Source: Pseudomonas fluorescens
Lineage (GTDB): Bacteria > Pseudomonadota > Gammaproteobacteria > Pseudomonadales > Pseudomonadaceae
Length of the DNA stretch: 64,000 nt
Assembly: GCF_900215245.1 (NCBI RefSeq)
Contig: NZ_LT907842.1
Span: forward strand, 1,612,001-1,676,000
Direction of reading: 5' to 3'
The notes beneath the pieces are model-generated. The model made no database searches and was not told the origin of the DNA. It saw only the letters and a program-made list of their open reading frames with translations. This document shows positions 45,133-55,094 of this stretch, in pieces; the first letter of the stretch is position 1; the number at the start of each line of letters is the position of its first letter. The position numbers were made by a program, and so were the translations under genes.

Positions 45133-46518
45133 GTGACTACCATCGCCACCGCTTTTAATACTTTGCCGCTCTCCGCCGCCATGCTGGCTAACCTCGACTC
45201 GCTGGGTTATGTCGAGATGACGCAGATCCAGGCGCAAAGCTTGCCGGTGATCCTCAAAGGGCTGGACCTGATTGCCCAGGCCAAGACCGGCAGCGGCAAG
45301 ACCGCCGCCTTCGGTATCGGTCTGTTGAACCCGATCAACCCGCGCTACTTCGGCTGCCAGGCCCTGGTGATGTGCCCGACGCGTGAGCTGGCCGACCAGG
45401 TCGCCAAGGAAATCCGTCGTCTGGCCCGCGCCGAAGACAACATCAAGGTGCTTACCCTGTGCGGCGGCGTGTCCCTCGGCCCGCAGATCGCTTCCCTGGA
45501 ACACGGCGCCCACGTCATCGTCGGCACCCCGGGTCGCATCCAACAGCACCTGCGCAAAGGTTCGCTGGTACTGGACGGCTTGAACACGCTGATCCTCGAT
45601 GAAGCCGACCGTATGCTCGACATGGGCTTCTACGACGCCATCGAAGACATCATCAGCAAGACCCCGGCACGCCGCCAGACCCTGCTGTTCTCGGCCACCT
45701 ACCCGGTGAGCATCAAGCAGTTGGCGTCGAAATTCATGCGCGCGCCGCAGCAAGTGAAAGCTGAAGCCTTCCACTCCGATGACCAGATCGAGCAGCGTTT
45801 CTACGAGATCTCGCCGGAAGAGCGCATGGACGCCGTGACCAAGGTGCTCGCGCATTTCCGCCCGGCGTCGTGCGTAGCGTTCTGCTTCACCAAGCAGCAA
45901 GTGCAGGAAACCGTGGATCACCTGACGGCCAAGGGCATTTCCGCCGTCGGCCTGCATGGCGACCTGGAACAGCGTGACCGTGACCAGGTGCTGGCGATGT
46001 TCGCCAACCGTAGCACCTCGGTGCTGGTGGCGACCGACGTAGCCGCCCGTGGTCTGGACATTGACTCGCTGGACATGGTGATCAACGTCGAGCTGGCCCG
46101 CGATTCGGAAATCCACATCCACCGCGTAGGCCGTACTGGGCGTGCCGGTGAGACAGGGATTGCGATCAGCCTCGTGGCGCCGTCGGAAGCGCACCGCGCC
46201 CAGGCCATCGAGCAATTGCAGAAATCGCCGTTGAACTGGGACCAACTGGACAACCTCAAGCCACAAAGCGGTGGCCCGCTGCTGCCACAGATGAGCACCC
46301 TGTGCATCGCCGCCGGCCGCAAAGACAAAGTCCGCCCGGGCGACATCCTCGGTGCACTGACCGGTGAAGCCGGCATCCCGGGCGCACAGGTCGGCAAGAT
46401 CGCGATCTTTGACTTCCAGGCGTTCGTGGCCGTGGAGCGCGGGATCGCCAAGCAGGCGCTGCAGCGTTTGAACGACGGCAAGATCAAAGGCCGTTCGTTG
46501 CGCGTGCGCATCCTGTAA
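45133..46518 (+). CDS. dbpA: ATP-dependent RNA helicase DbpA
   Basis: A DEAD-box helicase acting on 23S rRNA during large-subunit assembly. The 461 residues contain the Q motif, Walker A AKTGSGKT near residue 55, DEAD box ILDEADRML near 155, SAT, and HRVGRTGRAG near 335. The C-terminal RNA-binding domain (about 390-461) is the DbpA type that recognises 23S hairpin 92. GTG at 45133 gives the usual protein start (M)TTIATAFNTLPL; no Shine-Dalgarno is evident. Confidence 0.95.
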   Translation: MTTIATAFNTLPLSAAMLANLDSLGYVEMTQIQAQSLPVILKGLDLIAQAKTGSGKTAAFGIGLLNPINPRYFGCQALVMCPTRELADQVAKEIRRLARAEDNIKVLTLCGGVSLGPQIASLEHGAHVIVGTPGRIQQHLRKGSLVLDGLNTLILDEADRMLDMGFYDAIEDIISKTPARRQTLLFSATYPVSIKQLASKFMRAPQQVKAEAFHSDDQIEQRFYEISPEERMDAVTKVLAHFRPASCVAFCFTKQQVQETVDHLTAKGISAVGLHGDLEQRDRDQVLAMFANRSTSVLVATDVAARGLDIDSLDMVINVELARDSEIHIHRVGRTGRAGETGIAISLVAPSEAHRAQAIEQLQKSPLNWDQLDNLKPQSGGPLLPQMSTLCIAAGRKDKVRPGDILGALTGEAGIPGAQVGKIAIFDFQAFVAVERGIAKQALQRLNDGKIKGRSLRVRIL

Positions 46519-46545
46519 AGAGCTCCCCTCCAATGGAGATCTAAT

Positions 46546-46632
46546 GTGGGAGGGGGCTTGCTCCCGATGGCGGTGTATCAGTTGATAGAATTCTGGCTGA
46601 CACACCGCTATCGGGAGCAAGCCCCCTCCCAC
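46546..46632. repeat. REPIN (GGGGGCTTGCTCCC type)
   Basis: Inverted arms GTGGGAGGGGGCTTGCTCCC and complement, 27 nt after the dbpA stop. Confidence 0.95.
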
Positions 46633-46669
46633 ATTTGACTGTATTTCAATTCAGAATTTGTATGAGGAC

Positions 46670-47854
46670 ATGGCTGTGCGCTCGACCGAAGTTGTGATCA
46701 TTGGCGCCGGCGCCGCAGGCTTGATGTGTGCGCTGACCGCTGCCGGGCGTGGGCGCAAAGTGATGTTGATCGACCACGCGAACAAGGCCGGCAAGAAGAT
46801 TCTGATGTCCGGCGGTGGCCGCTGCAATTTCACCAATATGTACACCGAGCCCGCCAACTTCCTCTCGCACAACGCGCACTTTTGCAAGTCGGCCCTGGCC
46901 CGCTACACCCAGTGGGATTTTATCGCTCTGGTTGCCAAGCATGGCGTGCCGTACCACGAGAAAAAGCTCGGCCAGTTGTTCTGCGATAACAAGTCCAGCG
47001 ACATCCTCGGCATGCTGCTCGATGAATGCATCCAGACCGGCGTGAGCCTGCACCTGGACACCTCGATCGAGGAAATCGCCAAGCTCGAGAGCGGCTACCA
47101 GCTGCAAACCACCTTGGGTGAGCTGCGCTGCGAATCCCTGGTGATCGCGACGGGCGGCCTGTCGATTCCGACCTTGGGCGCGACCGGCTTTGGTTACCAA
47201 GTGGCCAAGCAGTTCGGCCATGAACTGCTGCCGACCCGCGCCGGGCTGGTGCCGTTCACCATCACCGACCAGCTCAAGGATTTGTGTGGCGAGTTGTCGG
47301 GCACCTCCGTGGATTGCCTGGTCAGCTGCAATGACCAGAGCTTTCGCGAGAACATTCTGTTCACTCACCGTGGCCTGAGCGGCCCGGCGATTTTGCAGAT
47401 TTCCTCGTACTGGGAATCCGGCGACACGGTGGAAATCAACCTGCTGCCCGACCACGACGCCCACGCCTGGTTGCAACAGCAACAGGTCGAACGCCCCAAC
47501 AGCGAGTTGAAAACCCTGCTGGGTGAGATCTTCACCAAGAAAATGGCCAACCTGCTGGCGGAAACCTGGTTCGTGTCCAAGCCGATGAAGCAGTACACCC
47601 ACGCCGAAGTGGCCGACATCGCGCAAAAACTGGCGAGCTGGCAACTGGTGCCGGCCGGCACCGAGGGCTACCGCACCGCCGAGGTGACACTGGGCGGTGT
47701 GGATACGCGCGAAGTGTCGTCCAAGACCATGGAATCGCTGAAAAGCCCGGGGTTGTACTTCATCGGCGAAGTACTGGATGTGACCGGTCACCTGGGCGGG
47801 TTCAACTTCCAGTGGGCGTGGGCGTCGGGCTACGCCGCGGCGCAATACGCCTGA
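46670..47854 (+). CDS. YhiN/HI0933-family flavoprotein
   Basis: A 394-residue NAD(P)/FAD-dependent oxidoreductase of the HI0933/YhiN family. The N-terminal FAD motif is VVIIGAGAAGLMCA, followed by GKKILMSGGGRCNFTN, a strong family signature. The C-terminal end GEVLDVTGHLGGFNFQWAWASG is also typical (read in parts). The start is uncertain: ATG at 46670 lies only 3 nt after GAGG, and an in-frame GTG at 46676 has better spacing. Enzymatic role unknown. Confidence 0.9.
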   Translation: MAVRSTEVVIIGAGAAGLMCALTAAGRGRKVMLIDHANKAGKKILMSGGGRCNFTNMYTEPANFLSHNAHFCKSALARYTQWDFIALVAKHGVPYHEKKLGQLFCDNKSSDILGMLLDECIQTGVSLHLDTSIEEIAKLESGYQLQTTLGELRCESLVIATGGLSIPTLGATGFGYQVAKQFGHELLPTRAGLVPFTITDQLKDLCGELSGTSVDCLVSCNDQSFRENILFTHRGLSGPAILQISSYWESGDTVEINLLPDHDAHAWLQQQQVERPNSELKTLLGEIFTKKMANLLAETWFVSKPMKQYTHAEVADIAQKLASWQLVPAGTEGYRTAEVTLGGVDTREVSSKTMESLKSPGLYFIGEVLDVTGHLGGFNFQWAWASGYAAAQYA

Positions 47855-47872
47855 CACTACGCGGTAAAAAAT

Positions 47873-47959
47873 GTGGGAGGGGGCTTGCTCCCGATGGCGG
47901 TGTAGCAGTCAATTCATGAGTGACTGTTGCACCGCTATCGGGAGCAAGCCCCCTCCCAC
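47873..47959. repeat. REPIN (GGGGGCTTGCTCCC type)
   Basis: A second inward pair of the same type as the one before the flavoprotein gene; the two REPINs flank that gene. Confidence 0.95.
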
Positions 47960-48088
47960 ATTGATTGCATTCCCTATTTGGAATGCAATGGCGGGAATAT
48001 ATTTTGCTGTTGGATGTGATCGCCACGCTTGCCGTGGCGTCATTACTGGCTCAATTTAGCGGCATCGTCCAGGAAGACTCCAGACTTC

Positions 48089-50272
48089 ATGTCATCGACC
48101 TCGTTCAAGCAGTCCATGCGGCGCCTGTGGGCGCTGGATAAATTCAGTTACAGCGTACGGGTGTTCATCGCCCTCACCGGCAGCATGGCGCTGTGCTGGT
48201 ATCAGGATGAAATGACCCTGCTGATCCCGCTGTTCCTGGGGATTATCGCCAGCGCCCTGGCCGAGACCGATGACAGCTGGCAAGGCCGCCTCAATGCCCT
48301 GGCGGTAACGCTGGTGTGTTTCAGCATCGCTGCGCTGTCGGTGGAGCTGCTGTTCCCTTATCCCTGGATTTTCGCCATCGCCCTGGCCCTGGCCAGTTTC
48401 TGCCTGACCATGCTCGGCGCCCTCGGCGAACGCTATGGCGCGATTGCGTCGGCCACCTTGATCCTGTCGGTATATACCATGATCGGCGTGGACCAGCGCG
48501 GGGGGGCTGTCAGCGACTTCTGGCATGAGCCGCTGCTGCTGGTGGCTGGTGCCGCCTGGTATGGCGTGTTGTCGGTGCTGTGGCAGGCACTGTTTTCCAA
48601 CCAGCCGGTGCAACAGAGCCTGGCGCGGCTGTTTCGCGAATTGGGGCGCTACCTCAAACTCAAATCGTCGCTGTTCGAACCGATCCGCCAATTGGATGTG
48701 GAAGCGCGGCGGCTGGAACTGGCCCAGCAAAATGGTCGCGTTGTTGCGGCGTTGAATGCGGCGAAAGAAATCATCCTGCACCGGGTGGGCAATGGTCGAC
48801 CGGGCTCGAAGGTCAGCCGCTACCTGAAGCTGTACTTCCTGGCCCAGGACATCCACGAGCGCGCCAGTTCGTCCCACTACCCTTACAACGCCCTGGCCGA
48901 CGCCTTCTTCCACAGCGATGTGCTGTTTCGCTGCCAGCGCCTGCTACGCCAGCAAGGCAAGGCCTGCCAGAGCCTGGGCGAGTCGATCCAGCTGCGCCAG
49001 CCCTTCATTTATGACGACAGCTTCGCCGAAGCCCTGGGCGACCTGAATGCCTCGCTGGAACACCTGCGCATCCAGAGCAACCCCGCGTGGCGCGGCCTGT
49101 TGCGCTCGTTACGGGCCTTGGCCGCCAACTTGTCCACGCTCGACCGTCTGCTTGGCGACGCCAGCAACCCCGACTCACTCGCCGATGCGACCGACAGCAA
49201 CCTGCTGGACCGCGCCCCGCGCAACCTGAAAGAAATGTGGACGCGCCTGCGCACGCAGCTGACGCCGACGTCACTGCTGTTCCGCCATGCCTTGCGCCTC
49301 GCCCTGGCGCTGACCATCGGTTATGGCACCTTGCATGCCATTCACGCTTCTCAGGGTTACTGGATCATCCTCACCACCCTGTTCGTCTGCCAGCCCAACT
49401 ACGGCGCCACCCGGCGCAAGCTTGGCCAACGGATCATCGGCACTGCCATTGGTTTGACCGTGGCGTGGGCGCTGTTCGATCTGTTCCCAAGCCCGTTGGT
49501 GCAGTCGCTGTTCGCCATTGCCGCAGGCCTGGTGTTCTTTATCAACCGCACCACCCGCTACACCCTGGCCACGGCGGCAATCACGCTGATGGTGCTGTTC
49601 TGCTTCAACCAGGTCGGCGATGGCTACGGGCTGTTCCTGCCACGGCTGTTGGATACCTTGCTCGGCAGCCTGATCGCCGGCCTGGCGGTCTTCCTGTTCC
49701 TGCCGGACTGGCAAGGTCGCCGCCTGAACAAGGTGCTGGCCAACACCCTGACCTGCAACAGCATCTACCTGCGCCAGATCATGCAGCAATACGCGGCGGG
49801 CAAGAGCGACGACCTGGCTTATCGGCTGGCGCGGCGCAACGCCCACAACGCGGATGCGGCGCTGTCCACCACACTGGCCAATATGTTGATGGAGCCGGGG
49901 CATTTCCGTAAGGAAGCCGACGTCGGCTTCCGCTTCCTGGTGCTGTCGCACACCTTGCTCAGCTACCTGTCGGGGCTGGGCGCACACCGCGAGACCCAAC
50001 TGCCGGCCGAAGTGCGTGAGCACCTGATCGAGGGCGCTGGCAACAGCCTGGCGGCGAGCATCGATGAGATCGCCACCGGGCTGGCGAATAAGCAGCCGGT
50101 CGCGATTCAGAGCGATGCCGAGGAGGCCCTGGCGGCGGAACTGGAACAGATGCCGGATGAGATCGATGAAGGACAGCGCTTGGTGCAAACACAATTAGCG
50201 TTGATCTGTCGGCAGTTGGGGCCGTTGCGAACGCTGGCGGCGCACCTGATCAAAGATACCAGCGCGACTTAA
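48089..50272 (+). CDS. yccS: YccS/FUSC-family inner-membrane transporter
   Basis: A 727-residue protein of the YccS/YhfK family, part of the FUSC (fusaric acid resistance/aromatic exporter) group. It has two membrane blocks of about five to six segments (residues 20-150 and 400-520) separated by a long cytoplasmic domain. Characteristic stretches are LGALGERYGAIASATL and YWIILTTLFVCQPNYGATRRKLGQRIIGT (read in parts). The ATG at 48089 has AGGA rather far upstream. Function uncertain; export is inferred from the family. Confidence 0.88.
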   Translation: MSSTSFKQSMRRLWALDKFSYSVRVFIALTGSMALCWYQDEMTLLIPLFLGIIASALAETDDSWQGRLNALAVTLVCFSIAALSVELLFPYPWIFAIALALASFCLTMLGALGERYGAIASATLILSVYTMIGVDQRGGAVSDFWHEPLLLVAGAAWYGVLSVLWQALFSNQPVQQSLARLFRELGRYLKLKSSLFEPIRQLDVEARRLELAQQNGRVVAALNAAKEIILHRVGNGRPGSKVSRYLKLYFLAQDIHERASSSHYPYNALADAFFHSDVLFRCQRLLRQQGKACQSLGESIQLRQPFIYDDSFAEALGDLNASLEHLRIQSNPAWRGLLRSLRALAANLSTLDRLLGDASNPDSLADATDSNLLDRAPRNLKEMWTRLRTQLTPTSLLFRHALRLALALTIGYGTLHAIHASQGYWIILTTLFVCQPNYGATRRKLGQRIIGTAIGLTVAWALFDLFPSPLVQSLFAIAAGLVFFINRTTRYTLATAAITLMVLFCFNQVGDGYGLFLPRLLDTLLGSLIAGLAVFLFLPDWQGRRLNKVLANTLTCNSIYLRQIMQQYAAGKSDDLAYRLARRNAHNADAALSTTLANMLMEPGHFRKEADVGFRFLVLSHTLLSYLSGLGAHRETQLPAEVREHLIEGAGNSLAASIDEIATGLANKQPVAIQSDAEEALAAELEQMPDEIDEGQRLVQTQLALICRQLGPLRTLAAHLIKDTSAT

Positions 50273-50316
50273 TCTGTGGCTAACGGGCTGTTGCGGCGAG
50301 TGCTCCAGCGACCGCG

Positions 50317-51054
50317 TCACATCCCATGCGCTTTCATCAACCGCTCGTAACTGCCGTCGACCTTCATCTTCGCAATCTCCCGGTCAAAGCTGGCGACGAT
50401 CTGCTCATGCTCGGGGTTCTTCAGGCTCACCAGAATATGCAGGCTGTTTTCACTCAGCGGCTTGGGTAAAAACTCCACCGCATTGCGCACCCGCGCCGAC
50501 TCGCGGGCCAGGTAATAGCGGGCAACATATTCATCTTCCAGCGTCAGCCTCACGCGCTGCGCCGCGAGCATGCGCACGGCCATGGCGAAGTTATGCACAG
50601 GCACCTTCTGCAGGCGTGCATCCTGATCGAACGCCGCCGAATAGGCATACCCGCGCACCACGGCGATGGCTTCGTCGTGCAGTTGCTCCAGGTTCTGATA
50701 ATCGATGGGATCATCGCGGCGCTTGATAAAGCGCACACGGTTAAGCAGGTACTCAGCGGAAAACTGCCCCAGTTTCGTACGTGCATCGTCGTACCAGGCA
50801 TTGATCAGTACGTCATAGCGGCCGTCGCCCACGCCCATCAGCGCCCGGGCCCAAGGCACTTGTTCAAAGTCACTGCCGTAGCCTGCGCGAGCAAGGGCGG
50901 TGCTGACGATGTCAGTGGCCAAGCCGCCGTTGATCAAGGTCGAATCCGTAAAAGGCGGCCAGGCATCCGCTACCAGGCGCAGGCGTTGTGCGACCGCAGG
51001 CTGGGCCAGCAACAACACTCCTATCAAAGCAACGGCACGAGAAAATCGCGGCAT
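50317..51054 (-). CDS. Periplasmic solute-binding protein, PAAT type
   Basis: A 245-residue member of the amino-acid-type binding protein family (SBP_bac_3). The signal peptide is MPRFSRAVALIGVLLLAQPAVAQ. The start of the mature fold LRLVADAWPPFTD and the hinge region YDVLINAWYDDARTKLG are recognisable. AAGGA lies 8 nt before the ATG. No permease or ATPase is beside it; orphan proteins of this type are often sensors or redox-independent scavengers. It is convergent with the YccS-like gene. Confidence 0.8.
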   Translation of the reverse strand: MPRFSRAVALIGVLLLAQPAVAQRLRLVADAWPPFTDSTLINGGLATDIVSTALARAGYGSDFEQVPWARALMGVGDGRYDVLINAWYDDARTKLGQFSAEYLLNRVRFIKRRDDPIDYQNLEQLHDEAIAVVRGYAYSAAFDQDARLQKVPVHNFAMAVRMLAAQRVRLTLEDEYVARYYLARESARVRNAVEFLPKPLSENSLHILVSLKNPEHEQIVASFDREIAKMKVDGSYERLMKAHGM

Positions 51055-51252
51055 GCTCAAAGTCCTTGGCGGGCAGGCAGTGGCCTGATAACAGTAGCTC
51101 ATCAATGAGCCTGCATTGCAGATTACACAAAGAAGCCCGCAGCGATTGCACTGAATGGTGGCAAATTGACGCCATTCACAAAAAAGCTCGATTTAGACAG
51201 GGGAGCCGGTGGCGCTTACTATCGACCACAGACATTAATAAGAGAGCACGCC

Positions 51253-51705
51253 ATGACCGTTGAATGGGTTTGCAAACATCACGATGACTTGGGCAAGGAG
51301 CAGCTTTACGCGGTTTTGCGCCTACGCAGCGAGGTGTTTGTCGTTGAACAGAAATGCGCTTACCCGGACCTCGATGGGCAGGATCTTTCGGGTGATACCC
51401 ACCACTTGATGGCCTGGAAGGATGACGAGTTGCTGGCGTACCTGCGCTTGCTCGACCCGGAATCACAGGGTGGCGATGTGGTGATCGGCCGAGTGATCGT
51501 TGCGCCGGCGGCACGCGGCACCGGGCTTGGCCATCAAATGATGGAAGAGACCCTCAAGCGCATTGAAGACATCTGGCCTGAGACGCCGATCTTTCTGTCA
51601 GCCCAGGCGCATTTGCAGGGGTATTACGGGCGGTACGGTTTTGTGGTGGCGGGTGAGGAATACCTGGAAGACGATATTCCCCATATAGGCATGCGACGCG
51701 CCTGA
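51253..51705 (+). CDS. elaA: GNAT acetyltransferase, ElaA type
   Basis: A 150-residue N-acetyltransferase of the ElaA group. LRLRSEVFVVEQKCAYPDLDG near residue 22 (read in parts) is the group signature, and the acetyl-CoA loop is APAARGTGLGHQMM near residue 82. AGAGAG lies before the ATG at 51253. Substrate unknown. Confidence 0.88.
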   Translation: MTVEWVCKHHDDLGKEQLYAVLRLRSEVFVVEQKCAYPDLDGQDLSGDTHHLMAWKDDELLAYLRLLDPESQGGDVVIGRVIVAPAARGTGLGHQMMEETLKRIEDIWPETPIFLSAQAHLQGYYGRYGFVVAGEEYLEDDIPHIGMRRA

Positions 51706-51712
51706 TGGCCCT

Positions 51713-51794
51713 TTCGCGAGCAAGCCCGCTCCCACAGTTGACCGCGTCCGAGCGTTGAAACGCGGTCGAATGTGGGAGCGGGCTTCCTCGCGAA
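51713..51794. repeat. Outward-facing REP doublet with strong central hairpin
   Basis: Arms TTCGCGAGCAAGCCCGCTCC and GTGGGAGCGGGCTTCCTCGC surround GACCGCGT and ACGCGGTC, a perfect 8-bp inner inverted repeat. It starts 7 nt after the elaA stop. Confidence 0.88.
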
Positions 51795-51819
51795 AGCCTC
51801 AGCCCAATCACCGCCACAT

Positions 51820-52116
51820 TCAGGGATACCCCAACACCTGCTTGATCGACGCCAGATTGGCCTCGATCCACACCCGATCAATCGCCCCCCAGTTACGAAC
51901 CCGATAGTGCCCGGCATGATTGCGCGCGCCGTCTGCCTGCTCGAACTCACACACGATATCCAGGTCGGCCAATGCCGCAATCGTGTCCTGCGCTGTGCGA
52001 CGCGGCATGCCGGTGGCATCGGTCAACGCCGGGACACTGCTGGCCTGCCCACTGTCGATCAGGTACGCCACGTACAGGCGGCGGTAAAAACTGCTTTTGG
52101 TCTTGCTCACGTCCAT
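51820..52116 (-). CDS. Small winged-helix DNA-binding protein
   Basis: A 98-residue protein with a helix-turn-helix in SVPALTDATGMPRRTAQDTIAALADLDI (read in parts, residues 28-55) and a wing after it. The ATG at 52116 has AAGGC about 8 nt upstream; TTG at 52122 is less likely. It sits 19 nt downstream of the metallopeptidase gene on the same strand. Target unknown. Confidence 0.7.
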   Translation of the reverse strand: MDVSKTKSSFYRRLYVAYLIDSGQASSVPALTDATGMPRRTAQDTIAALADLDIVCEFEQADGARNHAGHYRVRNWGAIDRVWIEANLASIKQVLGYP

Positions 52117-52135
52117 GGTCAAAAGCCTTATGTGG

Positions 52136-52636
52136 TTAGGACTTGCCCTGCAAGTCGCGATACGTGAGGTAAACCCGCAGGTCGAATTCCACCTGATGGT
52201 AGCCCGGCATCATGTATTCGCAGAGTTTGTAGAACGCTTTGTTGTGGTCCGACTCCTTGAAGTGCGCCAGCTCGTGTACCACGATCATGCGCAGAAACTC
52301 CGGCGCGGCTTCCTTGAACAACGCGGCGATGCGAATCTCTTTCTTGGATTTGAGATTCCCGCCCTGCACCCGTGAAATCGTGGTGTGCAGGCCCAGGGCG
52401 CGGTGGGTCAGGTCCAGTCGGTTGTCGAACAGCACTTTGTCAATGGCCGGCGCGTTACGCAGGTGTTCCTGCTTCAAGGCCAGGGCATAGCTGTACAGCG
52501 CCTTGTCGCTCTGCACCGCATGACGTTCGGGGTAACGCTGCTCCAGGTAGGCGCCCAATTGGTCCTTGGCGATCAATTGGCGCACTTGCTCCTGGAGCGC
52601 TGCGGGGTAGGCCTGGAGGTATTTCAGCGCGGTCAT
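52136..52636 (-). CDS. YgjP-type M48-like metallopeptidase
   Basis: A 166-residue predicted zinc metallopeptidase of the YgjP/WLM-like group. The metal motif is VVHELAHFKESDHNKAFY, giving HExxH and a third histidine about 10 residues on. No signal peptide, so cytoplasmic. It is the first gene of a pair with the winged-helix protein. Confidence 0.8.
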   Translation of the reverse strand: MTALKYLQAYPAALQEQVRQLIAKDQLGAYLEQRYPERHAVQSDKALYSYALALKQEHLRNAPAIDKVLFDNRLDLTHRALGLHTTISRVQGGNLKSKKEIRIAALFKEAAPEFLRMIVVHELAHFKESDHNKAFYKLCEYMMPGYHQVEFDLRVYLTYRDLQGKS

Positions 52637-52678
52637 GGGGTCTGCAACAGGGTTCGAATGGGCGCCAGTGTAGCGAAT

Positions 52679-54784
52679 TCACAGCGCGCGGGGGTGGGGC
52701 CAGATCGCCATTTCCTCGGCCACCAGCGGCTGTGCCGCCCACGGCCCTTGAATACACGAGCAACCATTCGCCTTGAGCCACTGGGACTGCTCCAGGGTTT
52801 CCACACCCTCGGCGATCACCAACACATCAAAGTGCCCGCACAACTGGATAATACTGCGGGCCATCGCCGCATCGCGCACCGAGCCTGGCAGGCGTGCCAC
52901 CAGTTGCGGGTCCAGCTTGAGCGTGTCGAACTCCAGATCCCGCAAATGGGCCAGCGAACAGCGGCCGAGACCGAAGTCATCCAGGGCAATACGCACCCCG
53001 ATCTGACGCAACAGTTTGAGCTGCTTGTGGGTTTCCTCAAGGTTGCTCATCAAGCTGTCCTCGCTGATCTCCACCTCCAACTGGCGCCCCTGCAACCCAT
53101 ACCGCTCAAGGACCTGCTGCAGTTGGCTGGCCAGGTTGGGCATGTTGAACTGGCTGCTGCTCAGGCTCACGCTCAGCACCAACTCGTCATCGAAGGTGGC
53201 TTGCCAGGCGCGGCGCTGGGCAGCGACTTGCTGGTAGATCCAGGCGCTCAACTGGCTGATCAGCCGCGCCTCTTCCAGCAACGGCAAAAACAAGCCCGGC
53301 GGCACATCACCGACGCTCGGGTGCTGCCAGCGCAATAGCGCCTCGACGCCGCGCAAACGCCCATCCTCCAGCGACACCTGAGGCTGGTAGACCAGGGCGA
53401 AATCCTTGTTTTGAATCGCGGTACGGACACTGTCTTCGAGCATCAGGCGCGAACGGGCACGGCCGTTCATTTCCTGATCGTAATAGCGATATTGCTGACG
53501 CCCTGCACGCTTGGCTTCGTACATGGCGATATCCGCCGCGCGCAGCAGGCCATTCAAGTCAGCGCCGCAGTCCGGAAAGGTCGCAATACCAATGCTGACG
53601 CCGAGCATGACATCCAACCCATCGACTTGCTGACAGACAGACACGCGCTCGATCAGTTTTTCCGAAATCTTCGCCGCCTGCTCGGGAAACTCCAACTCCA
53701 GCAAGGCGGTGAACTCATCCCCGCCCATGCGCCCGAGAATGTCGTAGGAGCGCAGGCACGCCTGCATTTGTTCCGAGACCCAGCGCAGCACCCGATCCCC
53801 GGCGTCGTGGCCCAGCGAGTCGTTGACGCGCTTGAAGCCGTCGAGGTCCAGGTACAACAACACCAGCGACAGCCCATTACGTTCGCTGCGCAGCAAGGTG
53901 TTCTCCACCGCCTGGTGGAAGCCACGTCGATTCAGCAGCCCGGTCAACGGGTCGGTCACCGCCTGGAACTCCAGTTGCTGATGCAGGTGGCGCACCTCGG
54001 ACATGTCCAGCACCGTCACCACCATAGCCTTCTGCTCGGCGGGCAACGGCGCGCAGGACAACGCCACCGGCACCTGCTGGCCACGGCCGGTGCGCAAAAT
54101 AGCGTCGTGCTGGCGCCAGGTCTCGCCCTTGCGATACGCCTCGTACATCGGGAACCCCAACCACGTGGGCACATGGGGTTTTTGCAGGAAACTCAGAAAG
54201 CTCTCGCCCTGCAACTCGGCCATCGTGGCATTCAGCAACCGCGAAATGGCCGGGTTGGCATACTGGATCACACTGGCCTCACCCACCACCAGGATGCCCT
54301 CGGCGGCGTTGTCCAGCACAGAGGCATTAAAGGCCCGCGCGGATTCCAGGTCACGGCTCAGGCGCTGCAAGGCTCGGCGGTTGCGCTGCTGCTCGAGCAG
54401 GGCTTGCACCTTGGGTTTTAGAATATGGGGGTCAAAGGGCTTGAACAGGTAGTCGATGGCGCCACTGGCGTAGCCTTCGAGTACCGCCGCAGAAGACTGT
54501 GCATGTGCCGTCAGAAAAATAATCGGCGTCATGCGCGTACGCTGGCTGCCACGCATCAGCCGCGCCACCTCAAAGCCATCCATGCCCGGCATGCGCACGT
54601 CCAGCAGCACCAGGTCCACTTCGTGCGCCAACAATAATTCCAACGCCTCCAGCCCTGAAGCCGCGGTCATCACTTGCCAATCTTCACGCTGCAAAAGCGC
54701 ACGCATGCTGATGAGGTTTTCCGGGTAGTCGTCGACCACCAGAAGAACCGAACTGCCATCGCCGAGGTATGGAGCGCAATCCAT
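52679..54784 (-). CDS. REC-PAS-GGDEF-EAL cyclic-di-GMP protein
   Basis: A 701-residue signalling protein. The N-terminal receiver domain (residues about 10-125) has VDDYPEN, phosphoacceptor LLDVRMPGMDG, and KPF. A PAS-like domain (about 140-250) precedes a GGDEF domain with intact RMGGDEF and an I-site RSYD five residues before it, so diguanylate cyclase activity is plausible and product-inhibited. The EAL domain has EALLRW, IALDDFG and IAEGVET, but the loop after DDFG is LGRCS rather than TGYSS. AAGGAAG lies 9 nt before the ATG at 54784. No histidine kinase gene adjoins it. Confidence 0.93.
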   Translation of the reverse strand: MDCAPYLGDGSSVLLVVDDYPENLISMRALLQREDWQVMTAASGLEALELLLAHEVDLVLLDVRMPGMDGFEVARLMRGSQRTRMTPIIFLTAHAQSSAAVLEGYASGAIDYLFKPFDPHILKPKVQALLEQQRNRRALQRLSRDLESARAFNASVLDNAAEGILVVGEASVIQYANPAISRLLNATMAELQGESFLSFLQKPHVPTWLGFPMYEAYRKGETWRQHDAILRTGRGQQVPVALSCAPLPAEQKAMVVTVLDMSEVRHLHQQLEFQAVTDPLTGLLNRRGFHQAVENTLLRSERNGLSLVLLYLDLDGFKRVNDSLGHDAGDRVLRWVSEQMQACLRSYDILGRMGGDEFTALLELEFPEQAAKISEKLIERVSVCQQVDGLDVMLGVSIGIATFPDCGADLNGLLRAADIAMYEAKRAGRQQYRYYDQEMNGRARSRLMLEDSVRTAIQNKDFALVYQPQVSLEDGRLRGVEALLRWQHPSVGDVPPGLFLPLLEEARLISQLSAWIYQQVAAQRRAWQATFDDELVLSVSLSSSQFNMPNLASQLQQVLERYGLQGRQLEVEISEDSLMSNLEETHKQLKLLRQIGVRIALDDFGLGRCSLAHLRDLEFDTLKLDPQLVARLPGSVRDAAMARSIIQLCGHFDVLVIAEGVETLEQSQWLKANGCSCIQGPWAAQPLVAEEMAIWPHPRAL

Positions 54785-55094
54785 GCTACGTATCTTCCTT
54801 GAGGAGCTGCACCGGTCACTTCTCATCCAAAAACCGGACAAACACTGAGGCCTCACTCTAGCCCCGGTTCTAAAAAATCAGAAGTGACGTGGGTGCCATC
54901 ATTGCGCCAAAGCTTAGGAAGCCGACTAACGGTAAGGACCCACAGCCCACGGGCCATGGGAAACATGGCTTTTTGGCATTCCTCTGACGCCAATAAATTG
55001 CCAGCAATTGTTTAACAACAGGACGATCAGCGCTTATAAAGAACCTGTAAGGCCCCCGGGCCAAAGCCGTCACCCTCTGTAAAAGGCCAACACC
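54785..55094. promoter_or_regulatory. Divergent region between the cyclic-di-GMP gene and alginate lyase
   Basis: About 310 bp with no gene. It must hold two promoters. I see no clear operator; a GCCAGCAATTG stretch around 55000 and an A+T-rich block near 55010-55045 may be promoter parts. Confidence 0.3.
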
